This document shows, piece after piece, positions 23,667-33,634 of a stretch of DNA of 42,837 nucleotides; positions within the stretch are counted from its first letter, which is position 1; every line of letters begins with the position of its first letter. Source of the stretch: Magnetococcales bacterium (lineage in GTDB: Bacteria; Pseudomonadota; Magnetococcia; Magnetococcales; UBA8363); NCBI GenBank assembly GCA_015228925.1, contig JADGCQ010000020.1:1-42837 (forward strand), written 5' to 3'. The position numbers were made by a program, and so were the translations under genes. The notes under the pieces are model-generated. The model saw only the letters and a program-made list of their open reading frames with translations, made no database searches and was not told where the DNA came from.

Positions 23667-25046
23667 ATGACCCCACAGACCCAACCTCCGCCATCCGAAC
23701 GTCTCGCCCGTCAGGTCCAGGGGCTGACGACCCTCCTGACGTTGCAAGAGGAGGCGCGTCAAGCGCAAAGCTTGGCTGAACTGGCCTTTATCATCGTCAA
23801 TGGCACTCTGCGCTTGGTCTCCTACGCCCAGGCGGTATTTTGGCGGGTGACCCCTGGAAAAAAAAATATCCTGACCGCCGTTTCCGGTGCCCCCCGGTTT
23901 GATCCCAACGCCCCGCAAATGGTTTGGTATCGCAAAGCCATCGATGTTCTGACCCAGGCCGCCGATATGGACCCGATTCAGGAGGTCGCCTTGGAACGAT
24001 TGCCGCCGGCGTTGCGTCAGGAAGGGGAAGACTGGAGCCATGCCCATGGAGTATGGTTGCGGGTGAAACATCCCCGAAGTGGCGCAAACCTCGGTGGGTT
24101 GTGGTTGAGCCGTGACCGCCCCTGGGAAGAGGGGGAGCGGGTGTTGTTGGAACATCTGCTCAATGGCTATGCCGAATCGGTAGCCCTGTGGCAGCAGCGA
24201 CCATTGCCAGGTGCCATGATCCTGCGAAAATTGCGCCGAGGGGGGGGGATCTTGATACTCCTGGCCGCTTTGTTCGCAACCCTGTTCATTCCAGTGCGCC
24301 AATCGGTTTTGGCCCCGGCGCGGGTGGCTGCGGTGGATCCCTCCATGGTCACCGCACCCATGGATGGGATGGTGGCGCGGTTTTTTATCCAACCCCATGC
24401 CCAGGTGAAAGTGGGTGATCTTCTCTTCACTCTGGATACCACAGAACTCAATCATCGTTATCACTTGGCCCTCGAAGAATTGGCCCTCGCGCAAACCCAA
24501 CTGCGTAAGGTGGGGCAATTGGCCTTCTCCGAAAAAGAACGGGTGGCCGAAATCGCAACCAATAAAAACTTGGTCCGCGAAGCCAGTGCCAAGGTCGATT
24601 ATGCGGTGGAACTCCTGGAACGGGCGCAGGTCAAGGCGGCAGTCGATGGGGTGGCGGTGTTCAGCGACCCCTATGCCTGGTTGGGGCGACCGGTGCGTTT
24701 GGGGGAACGGGTGCTGGAAATCGCCTCCCCCCAACGTGTGGAAATCGCCATCGACCTCCCCGCCGCCGAGGCGATGCCCTTTGTTTTGGAATCGGAGGTG
24801 GTGCTTTATCTGGATGGTGATCCCCTCAACCCCCTCTCTGGGCGTCTCCGTTTTGCCGCCTATGAGGCGACGCTAACCCCGGAAGGAAAACTGATCTATC
24901 TGCTGAAGGCCGATTTTGCTCCCCACACCACCTTGCCGCGTCTGGGACTTAAGGGGACCGCCAAGGTGTATGGTCGTGAAGTAACCTTGTTTCACGCTCT
25001 GTTCCACCGTCCCATCGCCGCCCTGCGCCGTCTGGTGATTCTGTGA
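23667..25046 (+). CDS. GAF-domain/HlyD-type membrane fusion protein
   Basis: This 459-aa protein has a cytoplasmic GAF-like domain (about residues 15-180), one transmembrane helix (about 193-210, GGILILLAALFATLFIPV) and a periplasmic HlyD-type adaptor part. The adaptor part has a barrel-sandwich half (VTAPMDGMVARFFIQPHAQVKVGDLLFTLD), a short helical hairpin and a second half (VKAAVDGVAVFSDP … LGERVLEIASPQ). HlyD proteins normally link an inner-membrane transporter to an outer-membrane channel; neither is present here. Its stop overlaps the GTG start of the M50 gene by 4 nt, so the two are coupled. The ribosome site is weak. Pairs of GAF-HlyD and M50 proteins are known from annotation of other proteobacteria, with no established function that I can name. 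Confidence 0.85.
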   Translation: MTPQTQPPPSERLARQVQGLTTLLTLQEEARQAQSLAELAFIIVNGTLRLVSYAQAVFWRVTPGKKNILTAVSGAPRFDPNAPQMVWYRKAIDVLTQAADMDPIQEVALERLPPALRQEGEDWSHAHGVWLRVKHPRSGANLGGLWLSRDRPWEEGERVLLEHLLNGYAESVALWQQRPLPGAMILRKLRRGGGILILLAALFATLFIPVRQSVLAPARVAAVDPSMVTAPMDGMVARFFIQPHAQVKVGDLLFTLDTTELNHRYHLALEELALAQTQLRKVGQLAFSEKERVAEIATNKNLVREASAKVDYAVELLERAQVKAAVDGVAVFSDPYAWLGRPVRLGERVLEIASPQRVEIAIDLPAAEAMPFVLESEVVLYLDGDPLNPLSGRLRFAAYEATLTPEGKLIYLLKADFAPHTTLPRLGLKGTAKVYGREVTLFHALFHRPIAALRRLVIL

Positions 25047-27130
25047 CCCCGGAGGCGGGACAGCTTCCGCCATTGCGGCAGGATTTGCGCCTGCTCCCCG
25101 GTGGGGCGGGAGGGGGCGGGGAACCCACTTGGTTGTTGTGGGATCAACCGCGCAATCTGTTCTTTCGTGTGGGATGGGCCGAATTTGAAATGCTTTCCCG
25201 CTGGGCTTTGTGCCGGGAGCCGCAAGGGTTGATCGATGCCGTCAACCGCGAAACCACCCTGACCATGACCTCCGAACGGTTGGCGGAATTGGTGCAATTT
25301 TTAAGGCTTCAAGGGTTGGTACAACCGGATCGTGCCGATTTTCGCCGATATGCAGGACAGACTGGCGTGTTCACCGCATTATTGCACCATTATCTTTTTT
25401 TCAGAATTCCCCTGGTCCGCCCCGATTCTTTTTTGCAAAAAATCTTCCCTGTGGCGACATTCTTGGGCCATGGGGTGACCCTTTTTTTGACTGGAGTGGC
25501 CTTGGTGCTGGGGGGGTACTTCACATTACGCCAATGGGATGCGTTTACCGGTTCCGTGGGGGGATGGAGCAGCCCGGAGGGGATGACCATCTTGTTCATC
25601 ACGATTTTCGCCTCCAAACTGGTGCATGAACTGGGACATGCCCTGGCGGCCAAGCGTATGGGATGTCGGATTCCCGCCATGGGGGTCGCCTTTTTGGTCC
25701 TGTGGCCATTTTTCTATACCGATACCAATGAAACTTGGCGTTTGACCCAAAAAAAAGATCGTTTTCGTGTCGCCATCGCCGGAATCGCCGCCGAATCCTT
25801 TCTGGCGGCCTGGGCACTCTTGGCCTGGGCTTTGGTGGCGGACGGGCCATGGCGCGGCGCACTTTTTTCCTTGGTTGCGGTCATCTGGACCAGCACGCTA
25901 CTCCTGAATGCCAACCCGTTCATGCGGTTTGATGGCTATTTTATGCTTTCCGATACCCTGGATATCCCGAATCTTCATGAACGGGCCTTTGCTATGGGTA
26001 AATGGTTCCTCCGTAGAACCCTTTTGGGGGCGAAACTTCCCCTCCCGGAGCCATGGCTATTGCGGCAACGGGTATTTTTGATCACCTTTGCCCTGGGAAC
26101 TTGGCTTTATCGTGTGATCTTATATTTTGGCATCGCCCTGTTGGTTTACCATCTTTTTTTCAAGCTATTGGGGGCGTTCCTCATGATGGTGGAGGTATAT
26201 TGGTTCTTGTTGGGGCCGATCATGAAAGAATTGGGGTGGTGGTGGCGCAACAGAACACAGATGGCGGCGGGGCATGTCCGGTTATGGATGCTTTTGGCCT
26301 TGTTGGGATGTGCGATATTTTTCCTCCCATGGCATAGCGCGATCAAGATGCCGGCGGTGTTGCGTACTTCGGTCCATGTCAGGATTTTCCCCCCCGAAGG
26401 GGGGATGATTCAAACTCTTGCGGTGGCATTGGGACAACGGGTCAACAAGGGAGATCCTTTGCTGAAACTGGATGCTTCCGAATGGCGGGGGCAATTGCGC
26501 TTGGCGCGATTGGCAGTGGTGCGGTTGCAGGGGGAGTTGCTGCTCCAGGGTCCACAATTTGCCGCCAACCGTCTGGTGGCCGAACAGCAGTTTGCCAGTG
26601 CCAACGCCCAGGTTTTTGGTTTGCTGCGGCAGATGGAGCGGTTGGACATTTCATCTCCCATCGATGGGACGGTGACCAAACTTCGGGAGGGGCTGGTCCA
26701 AGGGATGATGGTGGGGCGAGAAGATGAACTGATTACCATCCGCCAGTATGCCTCGGAGCAGATTTTTGCCTATGTGGCGGAGGATCAACGCGATTTGGTG
26801 CCACCGGGATCCCAGGGGATATTTTATCCCGATCACGCGGGGTATCCGACGATCCCTTGTACCTGGGTGGATGCCGATCCGTTTGCGGTGGCAACATTGG
26901 AGGATGTGCAACTGGCGTCGGTCTATGGTGGTCCCATCGAGGTGGAGCGGATGGAACGGGAAACGCTCCGTCCGCAGTACCCGGTCTTTATCATCCGTTT
27001 TCAGCGGGGGGGCGCGGCGATGGAACAGACGATCGCGGGGATGGTGATTGTCCCAGGACGGCCCGATACGTTGGCGGGGCGGGTTTGGAAAAGTGTCGCA
27101 GCGTTATGGATCCGGGAGACCGGATTCTAA
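25043..27130 (+). CDS. M50-type membrane metallopeptidase with PqqD-like and barrel-sandwich domains
   Basis: This 695-aa protein starts at a GTG overlapping the previous stop (GTGA). The N-terminal 110 residues look like a PqqD-type winged helix. A polytopic membrane region follows, with zinc motif HELGH (195-199) and third ligand region FMRFDGYFMLSD (Asp297), as in site-2 proteases. More membrane helices lie near 345-375 and 415-435. The C-terminal third is a HlyD-like barrel-sandwich/lipoyl domain (about 445-580) in the periplasm. The active-site residues are intact, so proteolysis within the membrane is plausible. I infer that it works as one envelope complex with the upstream adaptor. 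The substrate is unknown. It converges with the AlbA_2 gene (40 bp, no clear terminator). Confidence 0.88.
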   Translation: MTPEAGQLPPLRQDLRLLPGGAGGGGEPTWLLWDQPRNLFFRVGWAEFEMLSRWALCREPQGLIDAVNRETTLTMTSERLAELVQFLRLQGLVQPDRADFRRYAGQTGVFTALLHHYLFFRIPLVRPDSFLQKIFPVATFLGHGVTLFLTGVALVLGGYFTLRQWDAFTGSVGGWSSPEGMTILFITIFASKLVHELGHALAAKRMGCRIPAMGVAFLVLWPFFYTDTNETWRLTQKKDRFRVAIAGIAAESFLAAWALLAWALVADGPWRGALFSLVAVIWTSTLLLNANPFMRFDGYFMLSDTLDIPNLHERAFAMGKWFLRRTLLGAKLPLPEPWLLRQRVFLITFALGTWLYRVILYFGIALLVYHLFFKLLGAFLMMVEVYWFLLGPIMKELGWWWRNRTQMAAGHVRLWMLLALLGCAIFFLPWHSAIKMPAVLRTSVHVRIFPPEGGMIQTLAVALGQRVNKGDPLLKLDASEWRGQLRLARLAVVRLQGELLLQGPQFAANRLVAEQQFASANAQVFGLLRQMERLDISSPIDGTVTKLREGLVQGMMVGREDELITIRQYASEQIFAYVAEDQRDLVPPGSQGIFYPDHAGYPTIPCTWVDADPFAVATLEDVQLASVYGGPIEVERMERETLRPQYPVFIIRFQRGGAAMEQTIAGMVIVPGRPDTLAGRVWKSVAALWIRETGF

Positions 27131-27170
27131 ACCGCAATCATCATGGAATACGTCGTCTGGAAAGTGGGGT

Positions 27171-28415
27171 CTATGATACCCCGTTTCTGGCCTTTGGGAG
27201 CGTTGTTTTAAGAAAATCTTCGGTAGCTTCAAAAATCGGCTCGATCCCATTGTATTTGATCATTAACGGAATGACTTTTGTGCGTATCCCCATGCCGCGA
27301 GATTCAACATAGCGACAGTCGCGCAAAATATCCATGATAAGGTGATTCCTCGGTGATCTTTGTCCCGCTTTCATTTTTGCAATGGTCATGGAGTTTGGAA
27401 GTTTTCCTGGGCTGTTCACTTCAATGCGATCACTATAGATCGTCATCACGACTTCCACATTCCTTGTCCAATCCCGATGGGCCAGTGCATTGATGACGAT
27501 TTCTCGAATCACCTCTTTGGGATAATGCCAAGTGACATCGCGGCGCAGATCATCGTTGATTCTGCCACTCTCATCCGTGATGAACGGCAACACAGCCGAC
27601 ATAAATTTCTCAATGAGACCATCATCGACCCATTGTTTTCCACCCCGATCATCATCTTGCCATCGTGCCACCAGTGGACCGTCCAAATGGCGATCAAGTC
27701 GGGCCTGATACTCCATATCGGTGCCATCAAAGGCCATAACACGCAATCCGGCCTGCGGTAGAAATCGTCTGGGGTTGATGCCAAACAACAACAAACCCGC
27801 AATGGAACATACTTGGTGTCCCTGACCATCTTCCGCCATCAGTCCAAGTCCCAAAAGGCGGTCGATCCATTCAGAACGGTTGGCTGGAACCTGTGGATCG
27901 GCGATAATCGTTCTCAAGTAGTAGCCCAGTCGATCCAAGTCAAGATTGGAGAGCGTCGTTCCCGCAACGGGAAGTGCTTCAACATGAAGCATACCACCCG
28001 TTTCATAAAGCCTCATGATTTGCTCGCGGGTTGCCAATTCCGAGCGATTACCCATGCGAACATAGGTCTCCTCACGATGATCATGACGAACCACGTAAGG
28101 TTTGGAAACACCGGGAGATAAACTGATGATGCCAACACGCTGTCCAGGACCGACAACAATTTCTTCATAGAATGGAATGATTTGCGGGTGAACTTTATCG
28201 CGGAAGATATTCAAGACCCATTCTTGGGCATTATCACGTTGCAGGCCCGAAATCGTACCATCATCTTCGACACCGAGCAGAATACGTCCACCCTGAGTAT
28301 TGGCAAAAGCAACGATTCCTTTAGCGAGTTGTTCCGGTCGAATGTCATCACGCTTAAATTCAATGCCAGAGTTTTCACCGTTGGCAATGATCTCAATTAA
28401 TTCTGATTTCAGCAT
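27171..28415 (-). CDS. AlbA_2 (Schlafen-like) domain ATP-binding protein
   Basis: This 414-aa soluble protein has an N-terminal AlbA_2/Schlafen AAA_4-type domain (residues about 10-130). Its hallmarks are the EFKRD motif, AFANTQGGRILLGVEDDG, and YVRMGNRSELAT. The C-terminus is a GHKL-type ATPase domain (HATPase_c_4, about 295-400: EVIREIVINALAHRDW, then the DRIEVNSPGKLP strand). Family members are annotated as transcriptional regulators or nucleic-acid-binding proteins, and some relatives occur in defence loci. The activity is not established. It lies 65 bp after thiL on the same strand, so may be read from the same transcript, but its content is unrelated. The ribosome site is weak (GAG before ATG 28415). 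Confidence 0.85.
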   Translation of the reverse strand: MLKSELIEIIANGENSGIEFKRDDIRPEQLAKGIVAFANTQGGRILLGVEDDGTISGLQRDNAQEWVLNIFRDKVHPQIIPFYEEIVVGPGQRVGIISLSPGVSKPYVVRHDHREETYVRMGNRSELATREQIMRLYETGGMLHVEALPVAGTTLSNLDLDRLGYYLRTIIADPQVPANRSEWIDRLLGLGLMAEDGQGHQVCSIAGLLLFGINPRRFLPQAGLRVMAFDGTDMEYQARLDRHLDGPLVARWQDDDRGGKQWVDDGLIEKFMSAVLPFITDESGRINDDLRRDVTWHYPKEVIREIVINALAHRDWTRNVEVVMTIYSDRIEVNSPGKLPNSMTIAKMKAGQRSPRNHLIMDILRDCRYVESRGMGIRTKVIPLMIKYNGIEPIFEATEDFLKTTLPKARNGVS

Positions 28416-28480
28416 AGCGTGATCTCAATAGCCATATTTCACTTTACGTCGATTGAATGCCGCTTTTCCACCCTAGCCAA

Positions 28481-29515
28481 TCAAAAATGCTTAAAACCCG
28501 ATCCCTGCATGGTGATGGGGGTGCCATGGTCGAAAACACGGATCCCCTTCTGTTCCGTAATGACCCCAACTTCCGTCAACGGCAAACCAAGATTGGCGGC
28601 AATGGCTGGGATATATTCCAACGCACCCGGTGTCACCGTAAACAAAAGTTCATAATCCTCGCCACCGGTCAAAAGGGTTTGCCACGCATCCGGGCCACCA
28701 TTCTCCAGCCATCGACGGGCCGCTGGGGACAGGGGGATCTTTCCCAAATCAAGGTCGGCCCCGACACCAGAAGCGTCACACAAACGCCCGGCATCGGCCA
28801 AAAGACCATCGGAAATATCGATGGCTGCCCGGGCAACGGAGGCATCGACCAACGCCAACCCCAGGTCGATTCTCGGACTGGGTTTAAGATGCCGGTCCAC
28901 AAAAAATGTCCCGTCTGCTTCCGTATTGGCCGCCCCCCCCAGGTCAACCCCTAAAAGGCGACGTAACCCCAGCGCGGAATCACCCATGGTCCCAGACACA
29001 AAAATCCGATTGCCCACTTCGGCACCCGAACGTAGGATGGCGCGGCCATGACCGACTACCCCAAACATGGAGATGGTCAAAACGATCGGACCCGATGTCG
29101 CCGAAGTGTCGCCCCCCACCAACGCAACCCCGTACCGCTGACCCGCATCATCCATCCCCAACGCCAACTGTTCCACCCACGCCAAAGGTGTTTCCGGCGG
29201 CAACGCAATGGAGAGCAGACACCACCGCGGTTCTCCCCCCATGGCGGCAATGTCTGATAAATTGACACACATCGTTTTCCAACCCAACAGCCTGGGGTCC
29301 GTCTCCTGGGTAAAATGAATCCCTGCGACCAGCGTATCCGAGGTGGTCAACAGATCCTGGGTTCTCGGCACCAAAAGCACCGCCGCATCATCCCCGACGC
29401 CAGCACTGATACCAGGGACATCTGTTTTACCTAATCCCTTGAAACAGTGGTCGATGAGTCCAAATTCCCCCAACGAAGAGACCGTTCTGTCATTCGCCAC
29501 GCCCTTCACTCCCAT
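28481..29515 (-). CDS. thiL: Thiamine-monophosphate kinase
   Basis: ThiL phosphorylates thiamine monophosphate to the coenzyme thiamine diphosphate with ATP. It belongs to the PurM/AIR synthase-like fold. Landmarks are GVGDDAAVL (metal-binding Asp residues), TSDTLVAGIHF, NLSDIAAMGG, VGGDTS and DISDGLLADAG, with TGGEDYELLF in the C-terminal half. The length of 344 aa is normal. ATG 29515 lies 5 bp after the nusB stop. In-frame GTG codons just downstream are possible starts. The nusB-thiL pair at the end of a riboflavin operon is a widespread arrangement. Confidence 0.95.
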   Translation of the reverse strand: MGVKGVANDRTVSSLGEFGLIDHCFKGLGKTDVPGISAGVGDDAAVLLVPRTQDLLTTSDTLVAGIHFTQETDPRLLGWKTMCVNLSDIAAMGGEPRWCLLSIALPPETPLAWVEQLALGMDDAGQRYGVALVGGDTSATSGPIVLTISMFGVVGHGRAILRSGAEVGNRIFVSGTMGDSALGLRRLLGVDLGGAANTEADGTFFVDRHLKPSPRIDLGLALVDASVARAAIDISDGLLADAGRLCDASGVGADLDLGKIPLSPAARRWLENGGPDAWQTLLTGGEDYELLFTVTPGALEYIPAIAANLGLPLTEVGVITEQKGIRVFDHGTPITMQGSGFKHF

Positions 29516-29520
29516 CGACT

Positions 29521-29988
29521 TTAAGTCCGAATTTCACGGGCTAAGCGGTCCAATATCCCATTGACAAACCCGCCCGACTTTTTATCACCATAGCGCTTGG
29601 AGAGTATAACCGCCTCATTGATGATCACGCCCACATCCAGGTTCGGCTCCGTCAAAAGCTCAAAAACCGCCTGCCGCAATACATTGCGATCAATGGCCGC
29701 AATCCGCTGCATCGACCAGTTATCCGCCGCCTGGGAAATCATCGGATCCAACGTTTCAATCCGGTTCCAGGTTCCAGAGGCCAATTTCTGAAAATAAGCT
29801 AAGTCCACCTGTCCACTGTGATTTTCTTCGCTTAACTGTTCTACGGCCAGACGGATATGTTCCCCCGTGATGTCACTTTGATAAAGTGCCTGCAAACTTA
29901 ATTCTCTGGCCTTGTGCCGCCCTACAGAGAGTTGTCCCGCAACCATCTCTCCCAAGCTTTTATCCGTTGCATCGTCGCTCCGAGCCAT
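29521..29988 (-). CDS. nusB: Transcription antitermination factor NusB
   Basis: NusB binds boxA RNA with NusE (S10) to prevent early termination in rRNA operons. The 155-aa protein is all-helical with the family landmarks RHKARELSLQALYQSDI, then IAAIDRNVLRQAVFELL and VIINEAVILSKRYGDKKSGGFVNGILD. It has about 20 extra N-terminal residues. GAGGTGG is well placed before ATG 29988. It lies between ribH (74 bp upstream) and thiL (5 bp downstream). Confidence 0.96.
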   Translation of the reverse strand: MARSDDATDKSLGEMVAGQLSVGRHKARELSLQALYQSDITGEHIRLAVEQLSEENHSGQVDLAYFQKLASGTWNRIETLDPMISQAADNWSMQRIAAIDRNVLRQAVFELLTEPNLDVGVIINEAVILSKRYGDKKSGGFVNGILDRLAREIRT

Positions 29989-30062
29989 GACACCACCTCA
30001 GTTACTATCCAACAGTTTTGGTCAGCACGGATTTTTTTAAGATAGGAAATTTTAAAATAGCA

Positions 30063-30539
30063 TCATATTTTTGTAAACAAATCCGCCATCTCGATCATCG
30101 ATTGTGCCGTTTCCCAGCCCTTGTTACCCGCCTTGGTCCCCGCCCGATCAATCGCCTGTTCCACCGTATCGGTCGTCAACACCCCAAAACCCACGGGTAT
30201 TCCCTGTTCCATAGCCACCGAGGCCACACCTTTGCTGACCTCTGCCGCAACATAGTCAAAATGGGGGGTAGAACCACGGATGACCGCGCCCAAACATACG
30301 ATACCGGCATATTGACCACTTTTGGCCATGCGAACCAACGCCATGGGAATCTCGAAGGCCCCTGGTACCCGGACCACGGTGATGGCTTCCGTGCCGATCC
30401 CGTGGCGGCGAAAGCAATCCAATGCCCCTTCCAACAACCGTTCGGTGATAAATCCGTTGAAACGGGAAACGATCACCCCGTAGCTACGACCATGACCGGT
30501 ATCCAAATGACCTTCCAATACGCGAACCTGTTCAGACAT
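30063..30539 (-). CDS. ribH: 6,7-dimethyl-8-ribityllumazine synthase
   Basis: RibH condenses 5-amino-6-ribitylamino-uracil with 3,4-dihydroxy-2-butanone 4-phosphate to give the lumazine precursor of riboflavin. Landmarks are [46 protein letters not shown] (with the catalytic His) and [15 protein letters not shown]. The length of 158 aa is typical. It follows ribBA by 71 bp in the riboflavin operon. Confidence 0.97.
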   Translation of the reverse strand: MSEQVRVLEGHLDTGHGRSYGVIVSRFNGFITERLLEGALDCFRRHGIGTEAITVVRVPGAFEIPMALVRMAKSGQYAGIVCLGAVIRGSTPHFDYVAAEVSKGVASVAMEQGIPVGFGVLTTDTVEQAIDRAGTKAGNKGWETAQSMIEMADLFTKI

Positions 30540-30610
30540 GGGTTTTCATCCCCTTGCATAAAGTCAAACCGACGGGCAACGTTCAACACTTTCACGCAAC
30601 TTGAGCCACC

Positions 30611-31837
30611 TTACAACGCCTCCGCCGTATGCGCCGGGAGCAGGTGACCCATCTTATGGCGTTTGGTCTCCAGATAATGGGCATTGCCCTGTCCAGGGGG
30701 AATGGTAATGGGAACCCGTTCCACCACTTCCATTCCATAACCTTCCAAGCCAATGATCTTCTTGGGATTATTGGTCATAATTCTGATTTTGCGCACCCCG
30801 ACATCCCGCAAAATTTGCGCCCCGATGCCATAATCGCGCAAATCCGCTGGAAAACCAAGCTCTGTATTGGCCTCCACCGTGTCCAATCCCTGGTCCTGAA
30901 GGTTATAGGCGTGCATTTTGTTGATCAGGCCAATACCCCGGCCCTCCTGACGCAGATACAGTAAAATTCCGCACCCTTCTTTGCCAATGTATTCCATGGA
31001 AGAACGCAACTGTCCGCCACAATCACAACGCAACGAGCCAAACAAATCGCCCGTCAGACATTCACTGTGAACCCGAACCAACACTGGCTTTTCAGGATCG
31101 ATAGTCCCTTTGATCAGGGCGACATGTTGAAAATCATCGACATCATTGGTGTAAACATAAAGCTGCCACTCGCCGCCATGTATGGAAGGTATTCGGGTTT
31201 CGACCTGGCGATGGATCAATTTTTCATTTTGCGTCCTGAAAGAGATCAAATCGGCGATGGTGCCAATTTTCAGCCCATGTTGTCTGGCAAAAGGGATCAG
31301 ATCAGGAACCCTGGCCATGGTACCATTTTCGTTCAGGATTTCACAGATGACTGCCGCTGGATTGCGACCCGCCATACGGGCCAAATCCACCGAGGCTTCG
31401 GTATGTCCCGCCCGTACCAGTACACCCCCTTCCTTAGCAACCAGGGGAAACACATGGCCGGGTCGTACCAAGTCGGACGGCAGACTTTCGGCACCGATGG
31501 CGACGGCGATGGTGCGTGCCCGATCATGTGCCGAGATTCCCGTGGTCACTCCGGTTTTGGCTTCGATGGAGACGGTAAACGCCGTCTTGAACTTGGCATC
31601 GTTATCTACCACCATGAGCGGCAACTGCAAATAATCGATCCGTTCCTGCGTCAATGCCAAGCAAACGAGACCACGGCCAAACTTGGCCATAAAATTGACC
31701 GCTTCCGGTGTGCAATCTTGCGCGGGGATGATCAAATCGCCTTCATTTTCGCGATTTTCATCATCGACCAGGATGATCATACGGCCTTGGCGGAAATCAT
31801 CGATGATTTCTTTGATGGAATTAAAGTCCGACGACAT
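30611..31837 (-). CDS. ribBA: Bifunctional 3,4-dihydroxy-2-butanone-4-phosphate synthase / GTP cyclohydrolase II
   Basis: The N-terminal half (about residues 1-200) is the DHBP synthase, with [17 protein letters not shown] and RPGHVFPL around the metal and ribulose-5-phosphate site. The C-terminal half is GTP cyclohydrolase II, with the zinc cysteines in [18 protein letters not shown] and then [10 protein letters not shown]. Both active sites look intact, so one protein supplies both branch precursors of riboflavin. AGAGAGG lies 11 bases before ATG 31837, inside the end of ribE (4 bp between genes). No FMN riboswitch is visible. Confidence 0.97.
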   Translation of the reverse strand: MSSDFNSIKEIIDDFRQGRMIILVDDENRENEGDLIIPAQDCTPEAVNFMAKFGRGLVCLALTQERIDYLQLPLMVVDNDAKFKTAFTVSIEAKTGVTTGISAHDRARTIAVAIGAESLPSDLVRPGHVFPLVAKEGGVLVRAGHTEASVDLARMAGRNPAAVICEILNENGTMARVPDLIPFARQHGLKIGTIADLISFRTQNEKLIHRQVETRIPSIHGGEWQLYVYTNDVDDFQHVALIKGTIDPEKPVLVRVHSECLTGDLFGSLRCDCGGQLRSSMEYIGKEGCGILLYLRQEGRGIGLINKMHAYNLQDQGLDTVEANTELGFPADLRDYGIGAQILRDVGVRKIRIMTNNPKKIIGLEGYGMEVVERVPITIPPGQGNAHYLETKRHKMGHLLPAHTAEAL

Positions 31838-31841
31838 TGGA

Positions 31842-32501
31842 TTAAAAACCTCTCTTCAGTAAATAGGCTTCATCGACAAGCCCCACGGGACGACCCCATC
31901 CCCCCGTCGCCAACAACCGTTCCACATAACGACCCAAAAGGTCGGTTTCCACATTGACCAAACTTCCAGCCACCAACGCCGCCAATGTCGTTTTATGGCT
32001 GGTATGGGGAATGATGTTCACCGCAAAACGGGTCACCGCACCGCCATCCACCACCTCATTGACTGTCAGGCTCACCCCGTCCACGGCAATGGAGCCTTTG
32101 GGGATAATATAGCGGCCAAACTCCGCTGGCACACGGAACCAAATTGCGACCGAATGGCCCTGGGGAACCAAACGCTCCACCTGTCCCACAGTATCCACAT
32201 GACCTTGGACCAAATGTCCATCTAACCTGCCACCCAACACCAATGCCCGTTCCAGATTGACCGCTTGTCCTACCCGGATTCCTGACATGGTGGTGACACC
32301 GACCGTTTCCCTGGAAACCTGTACCGTAAAACTCACAGCATCCTTTGCGATCACCGTCAGGCAAACGCCGTTGACCGCAATCGAGTCTCCCAGAGCAACC
32401 TTGGCCAGATCAAACGGTGCTGCGATGCCCAAGGACCAGTCGCTCCCCCCTTTTTGCAGGCTGCGCACATGCCCCATCCCCTCGATCAAACCGGTAAACA
32501 T
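31842..32501 (-). CDS. ribE: Riboflavin synthase, alpha subunit
   Basis: RibE dismutates two lumazine molecules to riboflavin and the pyrimidine. It is a tandem of two lumazine-binding barrels. The first begins [12 protein letters not shown] with [11 protein letters not shown]; the second has GHVDTVGQV and [14 protein letters not shown]. The length of 219 aa is typical. Its start overlaps the ribD end by 16 nt, so expression is probably coupled. Confidence 0.96.
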   Translation of the reverse strand: MFTGLIEGMGHVRSLQKGGSDWSLGIAAPFDLAKVALGDSIAVNGVCLTVIAKDAVSFTVQVSRETVGVTTMSGIRVGQAVNLERALVLGGRLDGHLVQGHVDTVGQVERLVPQGHSVAIWFRVPAEFGRYIIPKGSIAVDGVSLTVNEVVDGGAVTRFAVNIIPHTSHKTTLAALVAGSLVNVETDLLGRYVERLLATGGWGRPVGLVDEAYLLKRGF

Positions 32502-33595
32502 GGCCCATCCCGCATAAACTTTCCCATCGTCGCCTCAATCAGAAGATCCTCACCCAACCGGGTGATCTCAACGCCATCCAACCGCAATGCATCGGCCAAG
32601 GAGGCGACACCACTTCCCCCCAAAAGGCCAGGGGCCATGATCCCGCCAATGAGCATGGGGGCCAGATACAAGGACAAACGATCCACCAATCCACCCGCCA
32701 TCAACGATCCCGTCAGTTTTCCGCCGGACTCGGACAGGACGCTGTTGATTCCCATGGAACCCAAACGCCGCATCAGATCATCCAGATCGACCCGTTCCGA
32801 GCCGTCATCGCGGCAGACCAGGACGGTTGCTCCCCGATCCCGTAGTATTTTGGCGCGCTCATGGTTTTCATCCAACACCGTCGCCACCCATAACGGGGCA
32901 CTCTCCGAAGAGGACCAAAACGCCCCTTCCAAAGGGGTGCGCAAGCGTGAGTCCACCACCAAGCGGATGGGATCGCGTCCCCCGGCAATCCGGCAGTTCA
33001 AGCGGGGATTATCCGCCAAAAGGGTACCGATTCCAACCATGACCACATCATGGGTATTTCGGAGACGCCCCACGCTTGTCCGAGATTCAGGGCCGGTGAT
33101 CCACTGGCTTGCACCGGTATGGGTAGCTGTCTTGCCATCCAGGGAGGCTGCCAATTTGCAATGAACCAAGGGGCGTCCGCGAAGCACGCGACTAATGAAT
33201 GGTGCGTTCAGCCGTTTTGCCGCAGTCTCCCGCACCCCCACCCGGACCACTATACCAGCCTCTTGGAGTCTGGCAAACCCTTTGCCCGCCACCCGTGGAT
33301 CGGGATCGGTCATGGCAGCGACCACTTGCCGCACCCCCGCAGCGATCAAGGCGTCGGCACAGGGTGGTGTCCGCCCATGGTGACTGCACGGTTCCAGGGT
33401 CACATACGCCGTTGCCCCGTGCGCCAATGGTCCCGCCTGTTGCAGCGCGAAGACCTCCGCATGGCCAGCACCAGCGCGTGGGTGAAATCCTCGTCCCACC
33501 ACCCGTCCATCCTTGACCAACACACACCCCACCACCGGATTGGGATGCGTTCGACCCAAACCTTGCGCTGCCAGACGCAGAGCGAGGTCCATCAT
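32486..33595 (-). CDS. ribD: Bifunctional riboflavin biosynthesis deaminase/reductase RibD
   Basis: The N-terminal deaminase has the zinc site HAEV and PCSHHGRTPPC; the C-terminal reductase (from about residue 140) has KLAASLDGKTAT and VGIGTLLADNPRL. Together they perform the second and third steps of the GTP branch. I prefer the start ATG at 33595 (MMDLALRLAAQ, 369 aa), because TTGAGG lies just upstream. A GTG at 33631 would add 12 residues and lie only 3 bp after glyA, but has no clear ribosome site. Both halves look functional. Confidence 0.95.
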   Translation of the reverse strand: MMDLALRLAAQGLGRTHPNPVVGCVLVKDGRVVGRGFHPRAGAGHAEVFALQQAGPLAHGATAYVTLEPCSHHGRTPPCADALIAAGVRQVVAAMTDPDPRVAGKGFARLQEAGIVVRVGVRETAAKRLNAPFISRVLRGRPLVHCKLAASLDGKTATHTGASQWITGPESRTSVGRLRNTHDVVMVGIGTLLADNPRLNCRIAGGRDPIRLVVDSRLRTPLEGAFWSSSESAPLWVATVLDENHERAKILRDRGATVLVCRDDGSERVDLDDLMRRLGSMGINSVLSESGGKLTGSLMAGGLVDRLSLYLAPMLIGGIMAPGLLGGSGVASLADALRLDGVEITRLGEDLLIEATMGKFMRDGPCLPV

Positions 33596-33634
33596 TTTTG
33601 CCTCAAGTTGCGCGGGCACTTCCAACGTCACGTT

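Noticed and set aside
30540-30610. FMN riboswitch in the riboflavin operon
   Set aside because: I looked for the conserved RFN core before ribH, ribBA and rpiB and found none.
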